From the NCBI RefSeq assembly GCF_000143415.4, contig NW_003314267.1:3386735-3450734 (forward strand): a stretch of DNA of 64,000 nt, given 5' to 3'. Below, piece by piece: positions 11,101-24,263 of the stretch (within the stretch, counting starts at the first letter, position 1; the number at the start of each line of letters is the position of its first letter). The notes under the pieces were generated by a model. The model worked only from the letters and a program-made list of their open reading frames with translations. It was not told the DNA's origin and did no database searches. Source of the stretch: Selaginella moellendorffii. Its lineage: Eukaryota > Streptophyta > Lycopodiopsida > Selaginellales > Selaginellaceae. The position numbers and the translations under genes were made by a program.

Positions 11101-13704
11101 CAGTCGACAAAATAACTACGTCCATTTCACGACCTTGAAATCCGTCGACAGTATTGGCCTCGACCTTGAAAGAAAACGAAGCATGTTGTATGCGACTTCT
11201 TAGTGCAGTAACTTGTGCCTTGTAAAAGGAGATAACTCCCACCTCAAGGTTGCTGCAGTTACGTTTCTCTGGAGAATCACATCTTAGAAATTTCAACCAG
11301 CTTCATTCTGTACCTTTTTGGAGTTTCTCCAATAGAAACATGATGACTTCAATTTCTGTGGGATTTTCCAAGCTCCCCTCTTTGGCAGTGCATTCCGAAC
11401 TGTTCGCATGGATAAATATATATGGGCCGTATAAGAGCGAGCGGAACGCTGCGCCGTAAGAACTCACTGTTACATTCGGGCCATCTTGGATTTTTCGCTT
11501 GTAGAATTCATAGTTTGAGAACTGGCAAATAGATGGGTGCATGCGGTACTGAACATTAAGCATAATATTCGGGTGGTCCAGCGCATGGAGCCTCTGGAAC
11601 AAGCTCCTTCCATAACCGGACATTTTAGACTTCTGTAAACACATACAGGCATCGAATCAGTACGAAGTTTGCACGGTTAAAAGTACCTCGCTAAGAACAG
11701 TGGGTGGTAACTGCCGGTGGTCTCCAACAAGGACGAGTTGCTTTAGACAAGAAAGGCCCATAATGATAGCTGTTTCCGCTTCGATAGCTTGAGAAGCCTC
11801 GTCAAGAACAGCTACGTCAAAGAGCACCGCCGAATTTTGCACCAACGGCATAGCAGCGCAAGACAGCGTGCAAAACACCATGGTCGAATGCCTGACGAGC
11901 TGCCTTCTGATGAAGCTTGTCATGCGGTCAGCGCTCACTTGAAGGCTCTGAAGGAGGACAGCAAGTTTGTCAAGGTTGTTCTTGATGCTCCTGTTGACAC
12001 CAAAGCAAGCAATAGCATCAATAAGATCGCTTATCTTGGCGAGGAGGCTTTTCACTTTGACGATTTTAGCCGACTGAACGAGTGTGGTCGGCAGGTCCGA
12101 AAGAGCCTGAACCATCTGCTGTTCAAGACTGGCGAACGTTCTTCGTACGACGTCCGAGAAGTTTTGAGAGGCCTCCATATTCAGAAAGTCGACCATGGAA
12201 GACGCTTCTGATTTGCAGCAGCTTAAGGTCGACGATATCCTGTTCAAGCGATATGGAAGAAACACTTCGGACAGCAGCTTGTCACTAACACCAGTCAGCC
12301 TCGTCTCATTTCCTATGAGCAGAATATCGTTGGAGCCAGAGTCGTTTGTCTTCAGAAACCGAGTGACTAGTTCCTGAACGGCCATGTTTGTAGGAGCGCA
12401 AACCAATACACGCCTTCCAGAGCTCCGTAGAACAGAAAGAAGTGCGGCTAGCACCGACGTTTTCCCTGTACCCGGAGGTCCCTGTATCAGCCTCACGTAC
12501 GGCTTTTGATTTTTCTCAAGCGCCAAAACGGTGCTGGACACGGCCCTTGATTGAAAATCGTTCAGATGCGAGCATCTTGTTCCAGAAAGAAATCCTTTGT
12601 CAGCATCATCCACCCAAAGTGCCTATAAACGAAAACATGAAGTTAGCGAAAAATACGTTACTTCAGTGACAGAAAAATTCTCTAGGTACCTGCTGCAGCA
12701 CCTCGTCGAAAATCGGGAACCGATTTTCATCGGCAAACAGCGGCCGCTGCAACGCATTCCAAATCCTCGAAGCTGATACCAGGGACTCCAAGCCAATGAC
12801 GTACCAGGGTCTCTCCGGATCAGTCAGAGCGTTCTCCATCTGGGATGTGGAGTATATCTCGGCCTCCCAAAAGCCCGTTGGAACATCAAAGCCGGTCAGT
12901 AGAACCAGCGCGTGCATCTTTCCCGAAGCTTGCACGTCCTTCGCGGAGGAAGTTGGGCTTGTCGCGAGTAGGACAACATCCATTGGCTTGAAAGAGGAGT
13001 TGTCTTTACCGTCCACCTTGAGCCAGACCCGTCGAAGCGTTTCGTCTGTGTCTTCCATCTTCACTCGTACCATAGCCCAGCCATCTTTTTTAATCCGTGA
13101 AAGCCCGCGGCTTAATCCTTCTCGCACTTCATCGAGCAGCGGCAACTTGAAGCTCGCGAGGTACTGCCTCAAAGAGGTAAACTCGAGAGGAATTTTTCTC
13201 ACCTGAAACACCATCTTCCTTGTCAAGCAAAGTGCAAGCTCAAAGAAAGAAGAGAAAAAAAAAAAAACAACTCACCTGAATGAGCGAGCCATTCTCGATG
13301 TTGTCCAGCGACCACTTGAGCACGCGTGATGAAAGCGTCTCAAACCTCGACGATTCATCGGCGGCAGAAGTGGATGCTTCGATCGATTTCCCAGTCGAAG
13401 ATTGCACCTGCATTTTGCACCACCCGAACGAGAATCCGCAGGAAGGAAGAACTACAAACACGAAGAAGAAATCGTATGGAGTGTATAGATCACGGAATCA
13501 AGAACTTACATCCGCGAGCAGAGCGTTCGAAATCGTTAAATGCTCCACATTTAAGTGGCGTGAAAGCACGAGGCCCTGGAATTTCCAATCACATCAAAGA
13601 TCACATCCAGCGATAGCGCAATCTCTTGCATTGCGCTCCTGGCCACTTACAAGCATCTCGTCTCCTCCGCTTCTTCGTGCGCCTTCGCCCGCCTCCTCCT
13701 CCAT
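5193..13704 (-). CDS. Giant SEN1-like plus UvrD/TRANK1-like double helicase
   Basis: One large minus-strand gene, with about 2,400 or more residues predicted. The N-terminus is 'MEEEAGEGARRSGGDEML'. A SEN1/UPF1-type SF1 helicase follows, with Walker A 'GPPGTGKT' near 12481, 'DEASQA' near 11810, 'GDHRQLPPTVLSE', 'QYRMHP', and 'VDGFQGREMDVVILSTVRS' with 'RRLNVSITRAR'. A second SF1 (UvrD-like) helicase has Walker A 'GRSGTGKT' near 10110, 'YIDEVQDF' near 9280, 'GDTAQTITRG', 'VEDSKGLEFE' and 'LYVAITRTKRRLWI'. The remaining ~1,000 residues are helical repeats as in TRANK1 proteins. Plants have such proteins annotated as UvrD-like/TRANK1-like, of unknown role, presumably in nucleic-acid surveillance. 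In-frame stops occur at 9976-9978 and 6887-6889. Each can be removed by a possible 48-nt intron, otherwise the allele is broken. Confidence 0.8.
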
Positions 13705-14416
13705 TGCACAAAGCCCTAAACCCTTCAATGTGATGCAATATTCACAGTAAAATAATTCAATTTTTGAAATATTTTAGAAACTTCTACGTTCTTATATATA
13801 TAATTTATAAACACATTTATAATTTTTTAGATTTTCTTAAACACTTCTTAATGTATTCTAACTTATTCTACTAGGTTGATATGCATTAACAAAAATTTTT
13901 TTTTAATAAATTATACACATTTTTATAATTATAAATTTCCATTTGATCAATTGGATTGATAAATGTGAATAACACTACTATTAAGCAACCAAACAACATA
14001 TAACAAATTATTTTCTCTTTTTATACTTTACTTTTATTTAGATTAGAAAAAAGAAATGTTTGGTTTACTAAAAAGGCAAACATAATTTACCAAGGAAAAA
14101 AGTTTGATGTGGGGCAGGATCTTCTGGATCTGCTTCTCCATCTCCATCTCCATCTCCATGACCCGCTTCTCATCGAAGTCCAAGCCAAAAACAACGTGTC
14201 TATACTGAAAGGAGACTTCAACCACACTTATAAATGCAATATTTCTCAGGAGATGTTGAACCATCGCCTAATCACACCTTCTTAGTTCTTTCTAGGTGTT
14301 TCTGAAGTCTATAAATTGCTGTCCAATCTTTTGTGTGTGTGTCTCGAATTGTTCCTCAAAGTCCATTGCCCACTTCTAGTTGAGCCCTCTTCCCCTTCTT
14401 TATCTATCCACTTCTA
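13705..14416. other. AT-rich intergenic with repeat copy and small microsatellite
   Basis: No gene is seen between the helicase start and the DUF3472 gene. It contains one copy of the dispersed AT-rich repeat (about 13835-14010) and a short ctccat microsatellite near 14135-14160. The last 150 bases are probably promoter and leader of the downstream gene. Confidence 0.6.
13835..14010. repeat. Dispersed AT-rich repeat, copy 1
   Basis: The core 'ggttgatatgca' is followed by runs of 'ataatttataaa' and 'ttataattataaa', then 'tttgatcaattggattgata' and 'aacactactattaagcaa'. The same ordered blocks recur at 16470-16640 and, inverted, at 63840-64000. It looks like a MITE or LTR remnant. I cannot see terminal repeats clearly enough to classify it. 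Confidence 0.55.
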
Positions 14417-15682
14417 ATGGCAGCCACCGTCACTCTTGTTGGCAATGGTTATGTGTACCCAAACGACAGTTTCGGTTCTATTTCTAATGATGGCCTTGAA
14501 GGATGGACCGATGCCACTGGATCAACCCGTGTCTTCTTTTTGCCACAGAAAACTGGATGGATCTCTGTTTCAATCCAGGCAAGATCAGTTGACAACACTA
14601 ACACCTTGCGCTTAAGCCTCGATGGTAGTCCCAATGCTGCACACGACGTAGTTTTGCCCATGTCCTCTGATTTCAAAACTTATACAGTGGGAACTTATAC
14701 CATTTTCAGCGCAGAGTATCACTATCTGGAAATACGTGCAGTCACCCAAAACTCAACCTACCTTCCTGAAGTGCAAGCGCTGATCATCTCTGGTTCTGCT
14801 GCCGAAGGCCTCAGGTATAACAAGAGCTCCAATCGCGCTGCACCCTCAACGCATCTCTGGTACAACACAGATGCTATCCAGGGGGCTATCACTGGGTTCT
14901 ACACTGAATTCTATGTAAAGCAAGCCGAAGATCCCGTAAACTCCTACTACATGACGAATGGTTTTGGAGATGGCTACTTCGGCATTCAGGTAAGTTCCAG
15001 TCTATACCATGGTGACCACTCTCTAATACTGCTATCTATATGTTCCTAGGTGATCTCTCCGACTGAAAGGAGAGTATTGTTTTCAGTATGGAGCAATTAT
15101 AATACTGAAGACCCAGGGCAGATCCCCGATGACTACAAAGTGAAGCTGGTGAAGAAAGGCACTGATGTGATTTCAGGAGAATTTGGTAATGAAGGGTCGG
15201 GTGCACAGAGCTACATCCAATATATGTGGAATACTGACACCGTTTACAGAGGGCTTTTGACGGCTGAAGCGGATGGCAGCGACAACACTATATTTTCAGG
15301 TTACTTCTTTTTGCCGGAGTCGGGCTGGAAGCTGATAGCTCGATGGAACAAGCCAAAGACTGGAGCTCGCTTGTTGACAGGGCTTTACTCCTTCGTGGAA
15401 AACTTTCGAAGCAATGGAAACGACTACTTCAGAGCTCACTACGGCAACCAGTGGGCTTATGGTGAGGGTGGATGGGTGCAGCTGACCAAGGCTACATTCG
15501 ACACGACCGCCGGTGAAGGCGACTATCAGCGATATGATTATGGCGCTGGGGCAGAGGGTAATTGGATGTATATGTTCAGTGGTGGATTTAGGCAGACCAA
15601 CAATGTGAAGGTTGGAGATGTCATAGAAAGGAGCGTTGGTCCTGATCCCGACGTGGACTTCGCAATCTTGGATGCTCTCTAA
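14417..15682 (+). CDS. DUF5077-DUF3472 protein A
   Basis: Two exons (14417-14989, 15050-15682) encode 401 residues. The N-terminal half is a beta-rich DUF5077 carbohydrate-binding-like domain ('LRLSLDGS', 'YHYLEIRAV'). The C-terminal half is DUF3472, with 'YFGIQV', 'SPTERRVLFSVWS', 'DYKVKLVKKG', 'GEFGNEGSGAQSY', 'ESGWKLIARWNKPKT' and 'YGNQWAY'. The function is unknown; bacterial relatives are usually secreted proteins tied to polysaccharide use. I see no signal peptide here, so it is probably cytosolic. The 60-nt intron lies after 'GYFGIQ', at the same place as in its inverted paralogue 1 kb away. The start ATG has an 'aATGGC' context and the motif 'MAATVT' is shared with the paralogue. Bacterial origin by transfer is a plausible inference. 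Confidence 0.88.
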
Positions 15683-15859
15683 AGCCTACATGCCAGAGCT
15701 CAAAGGCTTTGCTTGGACTGTACCTTTACAAATAACATGGCTGGCGCTAGATGTTTCGATCCATGCCGATCCATCGCACCTATCATAATCTCCTGGCAAT
15801 CTACCTTCAGTTTTCTAATGTAATTATATTAATGCAATAATAAGTGGTTCGAACCCCAA

Positions 15860-16330
15860 TTGTATGCTTGCCAGTTGTCGCACACACCGGCGATGGCAAG
15901 CTCCAAGGTACCACAGCCGAGACCAAAGCTGGAAACAAGCAGGCAAACGAAAGAAACTTCGTTTCCCTAAGAACAAATTAGAGTTCTAGACATATATAAT
16001 CACTTTAAATCGCAACAGCAGAGGCTTTCCAACGCTAGAATGAGCGAAGTACCAGCTCGATGGAAAGACAACAATCAAGACCAGCTATCTTTTTCAATCC
16101 GTGAGAGGCTGCCGAGGTAAAGAGGTAAACTAGAGAGGGATTTTTTTCCAGCTGGAGCACATTGTCATTGTCAAACGAAGTGCAAGCTCAAAAAAAAGAA
16201 GAGAAAAATAGAACTCACTGAAAGAGCGACCCATTCTCAATGAGCACTTGAGCACGTGATGAAAGCGCCAAACCTCGATGAGTCATTGGATGCTTCGATT
16301 GTGCATTTTGCATCTAATGTAACACAATAA
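15860..16330 (+). pseudogene. Chimeric relic: subtilase fragments fused to helicase fragment
   Basis: Bases 15860-15960 resemble the signal-peptide exon of the subtilase at 21230-21310, including 'cacaccggcgatggc' and 'gctggaaacaagcaggca'. Bases 16020-16070 match a later subtilase exon at about 21880-21930 ('atgagcgaagtaccagc'). From about 16080 to 16330 the sequence matches, with deletions, the complement-strand exons of the helicase gene at about 13070-13420, including the intron poly-A run. No frame is open. It is a mosaic of pieces from two genes, both found in this window, not a simple tandem copy. Confidence 0.7.
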
Positions 16331-16469
16331 ACTGTTTTTGATTTACCTAAGCAAAAGATGGTAGTGAATATATTTAAAATATGCTTGAATATTCAGGATA
16401 TTATACCATCTAATGGTTGTTATTTATTTAGATTAATTTTATATTTATAATTTATAAACTTTTCCCTTT

Positions 16470-16640
16470 CTAGTATATATTTTTTATTCTATTATCTAAT
16501 GGTTGATATGCGATAAAATTAATCTTGTGTTTATAAATTACAAACATGCTTATAATTATAAAATTTATTTGATCAATTAAATTAATAAATAAAAATAACA
16601 TTACTAGCTATGTTTTCTTTAGCAAACAAATTATTATCTG
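16470..16640. repeat. Dispersed AT-rich repeat, copy 2
   Basis: It has the same order of blocks as copy 1: 'taatggttgatatgc', 'gtttataaattacaaacatg', 'ttataattataaaatttatttgatcaatt' and 'aacattactagctatg'. It sits just downstream of DUF3472 gene B and next to the mosaic relic, so both members of the inverted gene pair have a copy nearby. Confidence 0.55.
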
Positions 16641-16657
16641 CGGTGGTGTTTTAGTTT

Positions 16658-17920
16658 TTAGAGAGCATCCAATTTTTTCAGGTCCACATCAGGACCAGCG
16701 CTCCTTTGTATGATATCTCCAGGTTTCACATTGTTCGTCTGCTTAAATCCACCACTATACATATACATCCAAATGCCTTCTGCCCCAGCGCCATAATCAT
16801 ATCGCTGATGCTTCTCTTCACTGGCGGTCGTGGTGAATCCGGCCTTGGTCAGCTGCACCCATCCATCCTTACCATAAGCCCACTGGTTGCCAAAGTGAGC
16901 CTTGAAGTAGTCGTTTCCATTGCTTGAAAAGTTCTCCACAAAGGAATAAAGCCCTGTCAACAAGAGAGCTCCAGTCTTTGGTTTGTTCCATCGAGCTATG
17001 AGCTTCCAGCCCGACTCCGGCATATAGAAGTAACCTGAAAATATGGTGTTGTCGCTACCAGAAGCTTCAGCCTTGACAAGGCATCTGTAAACGGTGTCAG
17101 TTTTCCACATATATTTGAAGTAGCTCTGTGCACCCGACCCTTCGTTACCAAATTCTCCTGAAATCACATCACTTCCTTTTTTCACCAGCTTCACTTTGTA
17201 GTCTTCGGGGATCTCCTCTGGTTTCTGAGTATCATAGTTGCTCCATATTGAAAATAATACTCTCCTTTCAGTCGGCGAGTTCACCTATGGATAATAAGAG
17301 TATTAGGAGGTGGATAATGCAATTAAACTGGAACTTACCTGTATACCAAAGTAGCCACCTCCAAAACCATTCGTCATATAGTAGGAGTGAAGGGGATCTT
17401 CGCCTTGCTTGACATAGATTTCACTGTAGAACCAAGTGATACCCCCCTCGATACCCTCTGTTTTGTACCAAAGATGCGTTGAGGGTGCACCGCGGAAGGA
17501 GCTCTTGTTATACTTGAGGCCTTCGGCGGCAGAACCAGAGATGACCAGTGCTTGCACATCTGGAAGGTAGGTCGAGTTTTTGGTGACTGCCCGTATCTCC
17601 AGATAGTGATACCCTGAGCTGGAAATGGTGTATGTTCCTACTGCATAAGTTTGGAAATCAGAGGACTTGGGCAGGACTACGTCGTGTGCAGCACTGGCAC
17701 TACCATCGAGACTTAAACGCAAAGTGTTAGTATTACCAACTGATCTTGCCTTGATTGAAACAGAAATCGACCCAGTTTTCTGTGGCCAGAAGTAGACACG
17801 GGTGGATCCAGTGATATCTGTCCATGCTCCAAGCCCGGCTTCAGAAATAGAACCGAAACTATTGGACCCCTCTCTTGGGTACACATAAGCATTGCCAACA
17901 ATTGTGAGGGTGGCTGCCAT
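16658..17920 (-). CDS. DUF5077-DUF3472 protein B
   Basis: Two exons (17920-17339, 17284-16658) encode 402 residues, highly similar to the convergent paralogue at 14417. It has the same start 'MAAT', the DUF5077 block ('LRLSLDGSASAAHDVVLPK'), then DUF3472 with 'SPTERRVLFSIWS', 'DVISGEFGNEGSGAQSY', 'ESGWKLIARWNKPKTGALLL' and 'FGNQWAYGKDGW', ending 'DLKKLDAL'. The intron falls at the same codon as in copy A, so duplication followed intron gain. The two genes point toward each other. Sequence differences are spread evenly and no frame breaks are seen, so both are probably functional. The biochemical role is unknown. Confidence 0.88.
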
Positions 17921-18358
17921 CTTAGAACAGATTAAGAAGGAAAAGAATGCTCAAAAAAGAGTGCTCAGCTATTGATAGTAGAAATGGGCTTCAAATTTAT
18001 GGACTTCTATACTGTTCATTTTGCGGACTGGGTAGGACCAGCTGGTGGGAGGCCACCATCATCATCAACAAACACGTTGTAAACAAATTGATGTGGATTT
18101 GGAATGCGTTACAGCTGGAATGCTTATCCTGGTATGTTTTTGATATGGACTTTGAACTGAATTTTTTTTCTTTCCCGACACATGATGCGAATAAAACGAG
18201 ATTCTCGCACCTGAACGATCGTGTACTGGTTTGCGACATGGCAATTGTTCTGAAGACAACTACCGTCTAACCTTCTGGAGGAGTTTGAACATGGCTTTTG
18301 TAAAATTTACAGATTAGCCTGCCTTAAGCCCTTTAATGTAATTATGCTAAGGCGATAA

Positions 18359-18442
18359 GCTGGTTTGCCCGAGTGGTCTAAGGGGGGTGACTTAAGATCA
18401 CCTGCATTTCAATGCGCGTGGGTTCGAACCCCACAGCCAGCA
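18359..18442 (+). tRNA. tRNA-Leu (UAA)
   Basis: An 84-nt class II tRNA. The acceptor stem GCTGGTT pairs with AGCCAGC (one G-T pair), followed by discriminator A. The anticodon arm GGTGA-CTTAAGA-TCACC gives anticodon TAA. A long variable arm and the T-arm 'GTGGGTTCGAACCCCAC' (with B box) are present. A-box-like 'TGCCCGAGTGG' is at the D arm. No intron. Confidence 0.93.
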
Positions 18443-18637
18443 AATTATAGTTTTGGAATCTGTATCTCAACTAGAAACTTTATGAGCGCTAGATTAGAAA
18501 TAGTAGTATGACTAAAAATGTAAAATGTCGTATACACGCAGCAATTTTGTTACATTTTCTCCGATACTCTGGAATTCCTTGGCGAGCACTTCAAAAGAAA
18601 CTGATTCCATCCCACAAGATTCACACACCACAAACAG

Positions 18638-20135
<1,498 letters not shown>

Positions 20136-20289
20136 CTAAAGATTTTCTCCCGTCCAAATTTGACGGCCGAGATTGCCGATCTGGACGGCTCAGATGTCGA
20201 ATATATAAATGTGCCTAAAATTAAGAGGCCTGGTGCTAGAAGGTCCCAGGTTCGAGGCCTGCATAGGCCAATTTCCAATCCGGTTTGAC

Positions 20290-21167
20290 ACTCTTCAGTA
20301 ACACTTTCCTTGGATCTTTTCAAAGCGTTTCGTCTCCTCGTACGTGCCAGTCAGGATGTTTGAAAGGAGAATCTAACATCCTAAGAGAAACCAAATTACA
20401 ACTCAATTAGACATATCTCAAGCAACTGTGAGGAGCTCAGGCTCTCAGAGAGCCCTCAGCAGCTGTGCAATGTTTGAGTTTATAAAATGATCATGCACGA
20501 GCTCATAACAAAGAATTTATCATGTAGCAACCTTGGCGTTATTAGCACCACGCTCTGACCAGCTGAGATAATAGGCCTCTTACAGAAAATTGTCTTCCTT
20601 GAACCGCTGGAAATCAAATCGACTTTCTAGCGAAGCTGGATGGCAGAAACGTTGGCGACTCGCGTTTGGACGAGAGCTGGATCGTCTCTTGGAGATGTCT
20701 CGGTCGCTGCCGCTTAAATGCTTATAAGAAAGAAGCCTTGGTTTTTAGAACTTTCCTTGAGAGAACGATGGTTTTCGGGCCATCATTTCTACTTTACTTC
20801 CATTCTGCGGAAAAATATCTCACCACTCGTATACAACAGTTGACGACGTGCGTACTTTTCCCTGAGACTGAGAAAAAAATAAGATTGGTCAGTTGCGACA
20901 AATCACACAAGAGAATGGTAGCTTTCACCTCTAGTATTGGAAGCTTTTGAAGGCGGTGTGCGTGCTTCTCCCTGCCATCTCGTCCCTAGTGTATAAGTCA
21001 ATAAATAATACGTAACTAAAGACCAGAGGGATTACAACACCTTAATTCCTACGTTCGTGTTAAGCGACACTCCATCCATTGGAAACTCCATCGTCCGTTT
21101 TGTCATCCTGCCGGACAAAAGCGCTTTAAAAAGAGTTCGCAGATTCGCAGATTCACTCACCACAGAC
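20290..21167. other. Intergenic between the two subtilase copies
   Basis: No gene is recognised. Short open frames near 20666-20950 have no known motif. The last 150 bases probably hold the promoter of the intact subtilase. Confidence 0.5.
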
Positions 21168-24093
21168 ATGGACTCCTCCCACGGAGCCATCCTCGTCGCG
21201 TGCTTGCTACTGGCAGCGGTTGCAAACCAAAGTGATGCTTATTTCCACACCGGCGATGGCGGGATCCAAGGTGCCAGAAGCGAGCTGAGAGCTGGAAACA
21301 AGCAGGCAAGTTTAAGATGACTCGTAAGAAAGTAGAAACTTATTACCTTTCGTTTTTTTCTTTAATCATTCCAGAAATATGTTGTATACACCGGAGGGAA
21401 GAGAGAGGATGTGGATCCTGCAACAGTTGTTTCATCGCTCGCGAGCATGCTTGCAGGAATCGTCGGAAGCGACGATGAAGCCACAGCTTCTATGGGATTC
21501 ACCTACAAGAAGGCGTTCACAGGATTCTCAGCATGGCTTACTGAAGACCAGGCCGAAACTCTTTCAGGTGATGAATCAAATTTACCTCGAGTGAAGCTCT
21601 CATTGGTTTGACGTGTTGCAAAACAGCTACTCCGGGCGTTGTCAAGGTCTTCCCAAACAGAATGCTGCAACTCCAGACAACGCACTCGTGGGATTTCGTT
21701 GGAACGCCGAACGTAACAGTTCCTTCCAAGAATGAATCCAAAACGCTGCCCGCAGCAGCTGATGTTATCGTTGGAGTTCTAGACACAGGTAATCAATCAG
21801 CTTAAGTCGGCCATGATATCTTTTCAAACGCTTACTTGTGAGCTATAAATCAACAGGTGTCTGGCCCGAATCCAAGAGCTTTTCCGATGCTGGGATGAGC
21901 GAAGTACCAGCGCGATGGAAAGGAACCTGTGACAACAAAGGCGTCACCAATGCATCAGTGATCATCAACTGCAACAAGTAAAAGAAAAGTTCAAGCTCAC
22001 CTTTTTCAAAAAAAGATCTATAACGTGTTCATCAGGAAGTTGATTGGAGCTCGCAACTACTTGACCGATGGCGAGTTCAAAAACGCGAGGGACGACGCCG
22101 GGCACGGAACACACACAACTTCCACCATCGGCGGAGCTCTCGTTCCTCAAGTGAGTGAGTTTGGACTGGGAGCCGGAACAGCGAGAGGAGGATTTCCAGG
22201 TGCCAGAGTCGCAATGTACAGAGTTTGTTCCGAAGCAGGTTGTGCCAGCGACGCCATCCTTGCTGCATTCGACGATGCCATCGATGACGGCGTAGATATC
22301 TTATCGTTGTCTCTCGGAGGATTACCTTTAGCTTATGACGAGGACCCCATTGCGATCGGTTCGTTCCACGCCATAGAAAGGAAAATCTTGGTATCATGCG
22401 CGGGAGGAAACTCCGGGCCGGCTGCATCCTCTGTGTCCAATGGTGCACCTTGGATTCTCACGGTCGCTGCAAGCACTATAGACAGACATTTTTCAGTAGA
22501 CATCAAACTCGGCAACGATAAAACTCTACAGGTAAGAAAGAACTCTCTTTTGTCTTAAGCAAGATCATGCCTTTTTGTCTTTCACAGGGCACAGCTCTCA
22601 ACTTCGAGAACATCACATCCGCTTCTTTGATCTTGGGTAAAGATGCAAGCTTAAGTTCTGCAAATTCCACACAAGCAAGGTTACGTAGTGTCTTCTTTCT
22701 TGAAAGTAAACTGACATTTTACCTCCACAGTCTTTGTCTTGTGACGGTTCTGGATCCGGCAAAAGTAAAAGGAAAGATTATTGTGTGCGAATTTGATCCT
22801 TTGGTGATCCCGACAATCATACTCTTAAAAAGCCTCAACAACTGGGGAGCTGCTGGAGTGATCCTCGGGAATGATGTGATCGCGGATATAGTACGATACT
22901 TCCCTCTGCCAGGAGCTTTCATCAAGAAAGCAGCGTTGAAAGATCTGCTTGCCTACACGAGTTCAAGGTGCTTGTTTAGTACGATCCTTATGAACCATGA
23001 GAAACTAACGTTGCAAAAACGCCTTGCAGCAACTCGACAGCAGCCACGATTTTTCCAACCAAAACAGTCCTCGATGTTGAACCTGCACCCACAGTCGCTG
23101 GCTTTTCATCAAGAGGACCTCACATAGAAAACCTGGACATTCTCAAGGTATATATACGTACCTCACCCCTCGGTTTCTTTTGGTAACAGTTTTTGCTTTT
23201 GGCAGCCCGATATCACCGCACCGGGTGTAAATATTTTAGCAGCATGGTCCGCCGCAGTACCAGTCTTCCTCGAAGATTTAGACGCCACTAAGCCCGTGTT
23301 CTCCGACTTTAACATCATTTCTGGAACGTCCATGGCATGCCCTCACGCTACTGGAGCTGCGGCGTATGTCAAGTCGATCCATCCTGACTGGAGTCCAGCG
23401 GCAATCAAGTCAGCACTAATGACCACAGGTAAATCAAAGGGAAAAAAAAAACAAGAGAGAAAAAAAATTCATACCTCAGTGCGTGATCTTCTTCCAGCAA
23501 AAAGAAAAATTTCCATACCTCGAGGCTGTTCTAAACTGTGTGATCTTCTTCTTCTTCCAGCGAAATCCGTTGACAACGAAAAGAAGCCTTTGAAAGACTT
23601 TGATGGAAGCGACGCAACTCCATTCGCGTTTGGAGCCGGCCAGATAAGTCCTCTCGACGCGGCAAATCCAGGACTCGTCTATGACACCAGCGTGGAGGAG
23701 TATCTCCTCCATCTCTGCGCGAGTGGATACAACGCCACGCAAATCGCCGTGATCTCTGGTCGCACCGTAAGGTGTCCCGAATCGCCTGGAGCACCAAAGT
23801 TAAACTATCCGTCAGTGACAATCCCGGAGCTCAAGAACCAGACCAGCGTGGTAAGAACAGTGACCAATGTAGGAGCTCCAAAATCCGTGTACCGAGCAAT
23901 CGGATCCCCGCCTCTCGGAATCGAGCTGATCGTATCGCCTGGAACGCTGGCGTTCAATGCCACCGGACAGAAGATCGCCTACACCCTGACGTTCGTACCT
24001 CTTCAAAATCTATCCAAGAAATGGGCATTTGGAGAGCTCATCTGGACGAGCGATTCCATTTCCGTGAGAAGCCCTCTTGCTGTGAAGGGCTGA
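21168..24093 (+). CDS. Subtilisin-like serine protease (subtilase, S8)
   Basis: A secreted plant subtilase. The signal peptide starts 'MDSSHGAILVACLLLAAVAN'. The I9 prodomain follows ('KYVVYTGGK', 'YKKAFTGFSAWLTEDQAE'). The S8 domain has the catalytic Asp in 'VIVGVLDTG', His in 'GHGTHTTS', the oxyanion Asn in 'CAGGNSGP' and Ser in 'ISGTSMACPHATGAAAYVK'. A protease-associated insert ('VKGKIIVCEFD') lies between His and Ser. The C-terminal fibronectin-III-like domain has 'LNYPSVTIPEL', 'VTNVGAPKSVY' and 'FGELIWTS'. It is split by about nine short introns. These enzymes act in the apoplast, processing wall proteins and peptide hormones; the substrate cannot be told. It lies 1 kb downstream of a decayed tandem copy, and fragments also occur at 15.9 kb, so this subfamily duplicates often here. 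Confidence 0.9.
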
Positions 24094-24263
24094 AGAACCC
24101 TAAAGATTTTCCCCCTCTAAATTTGACGGCTGAGATTGTCCGATCTCGACGGCTGAGATTTAAAGTGACGTTTTGCTCTGAATGGTCCAGATTTCAAGGC
24201 ATTTCGAATATGCTGTTATACAAAATCTTTAAAATCGCGCGAAGGAAGTTAAAGAGAAGCGTT

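Noticed and set aside
20200-20275. tRNA-like or SINE-like piece with 'CAGGTTCGAGGCCTG' resembling a T arm
   Set aside because: No acceptor, D or anticodon arm can be built around it, so it is not called as tRNA. A SINE remnant stays possible but unsupported.
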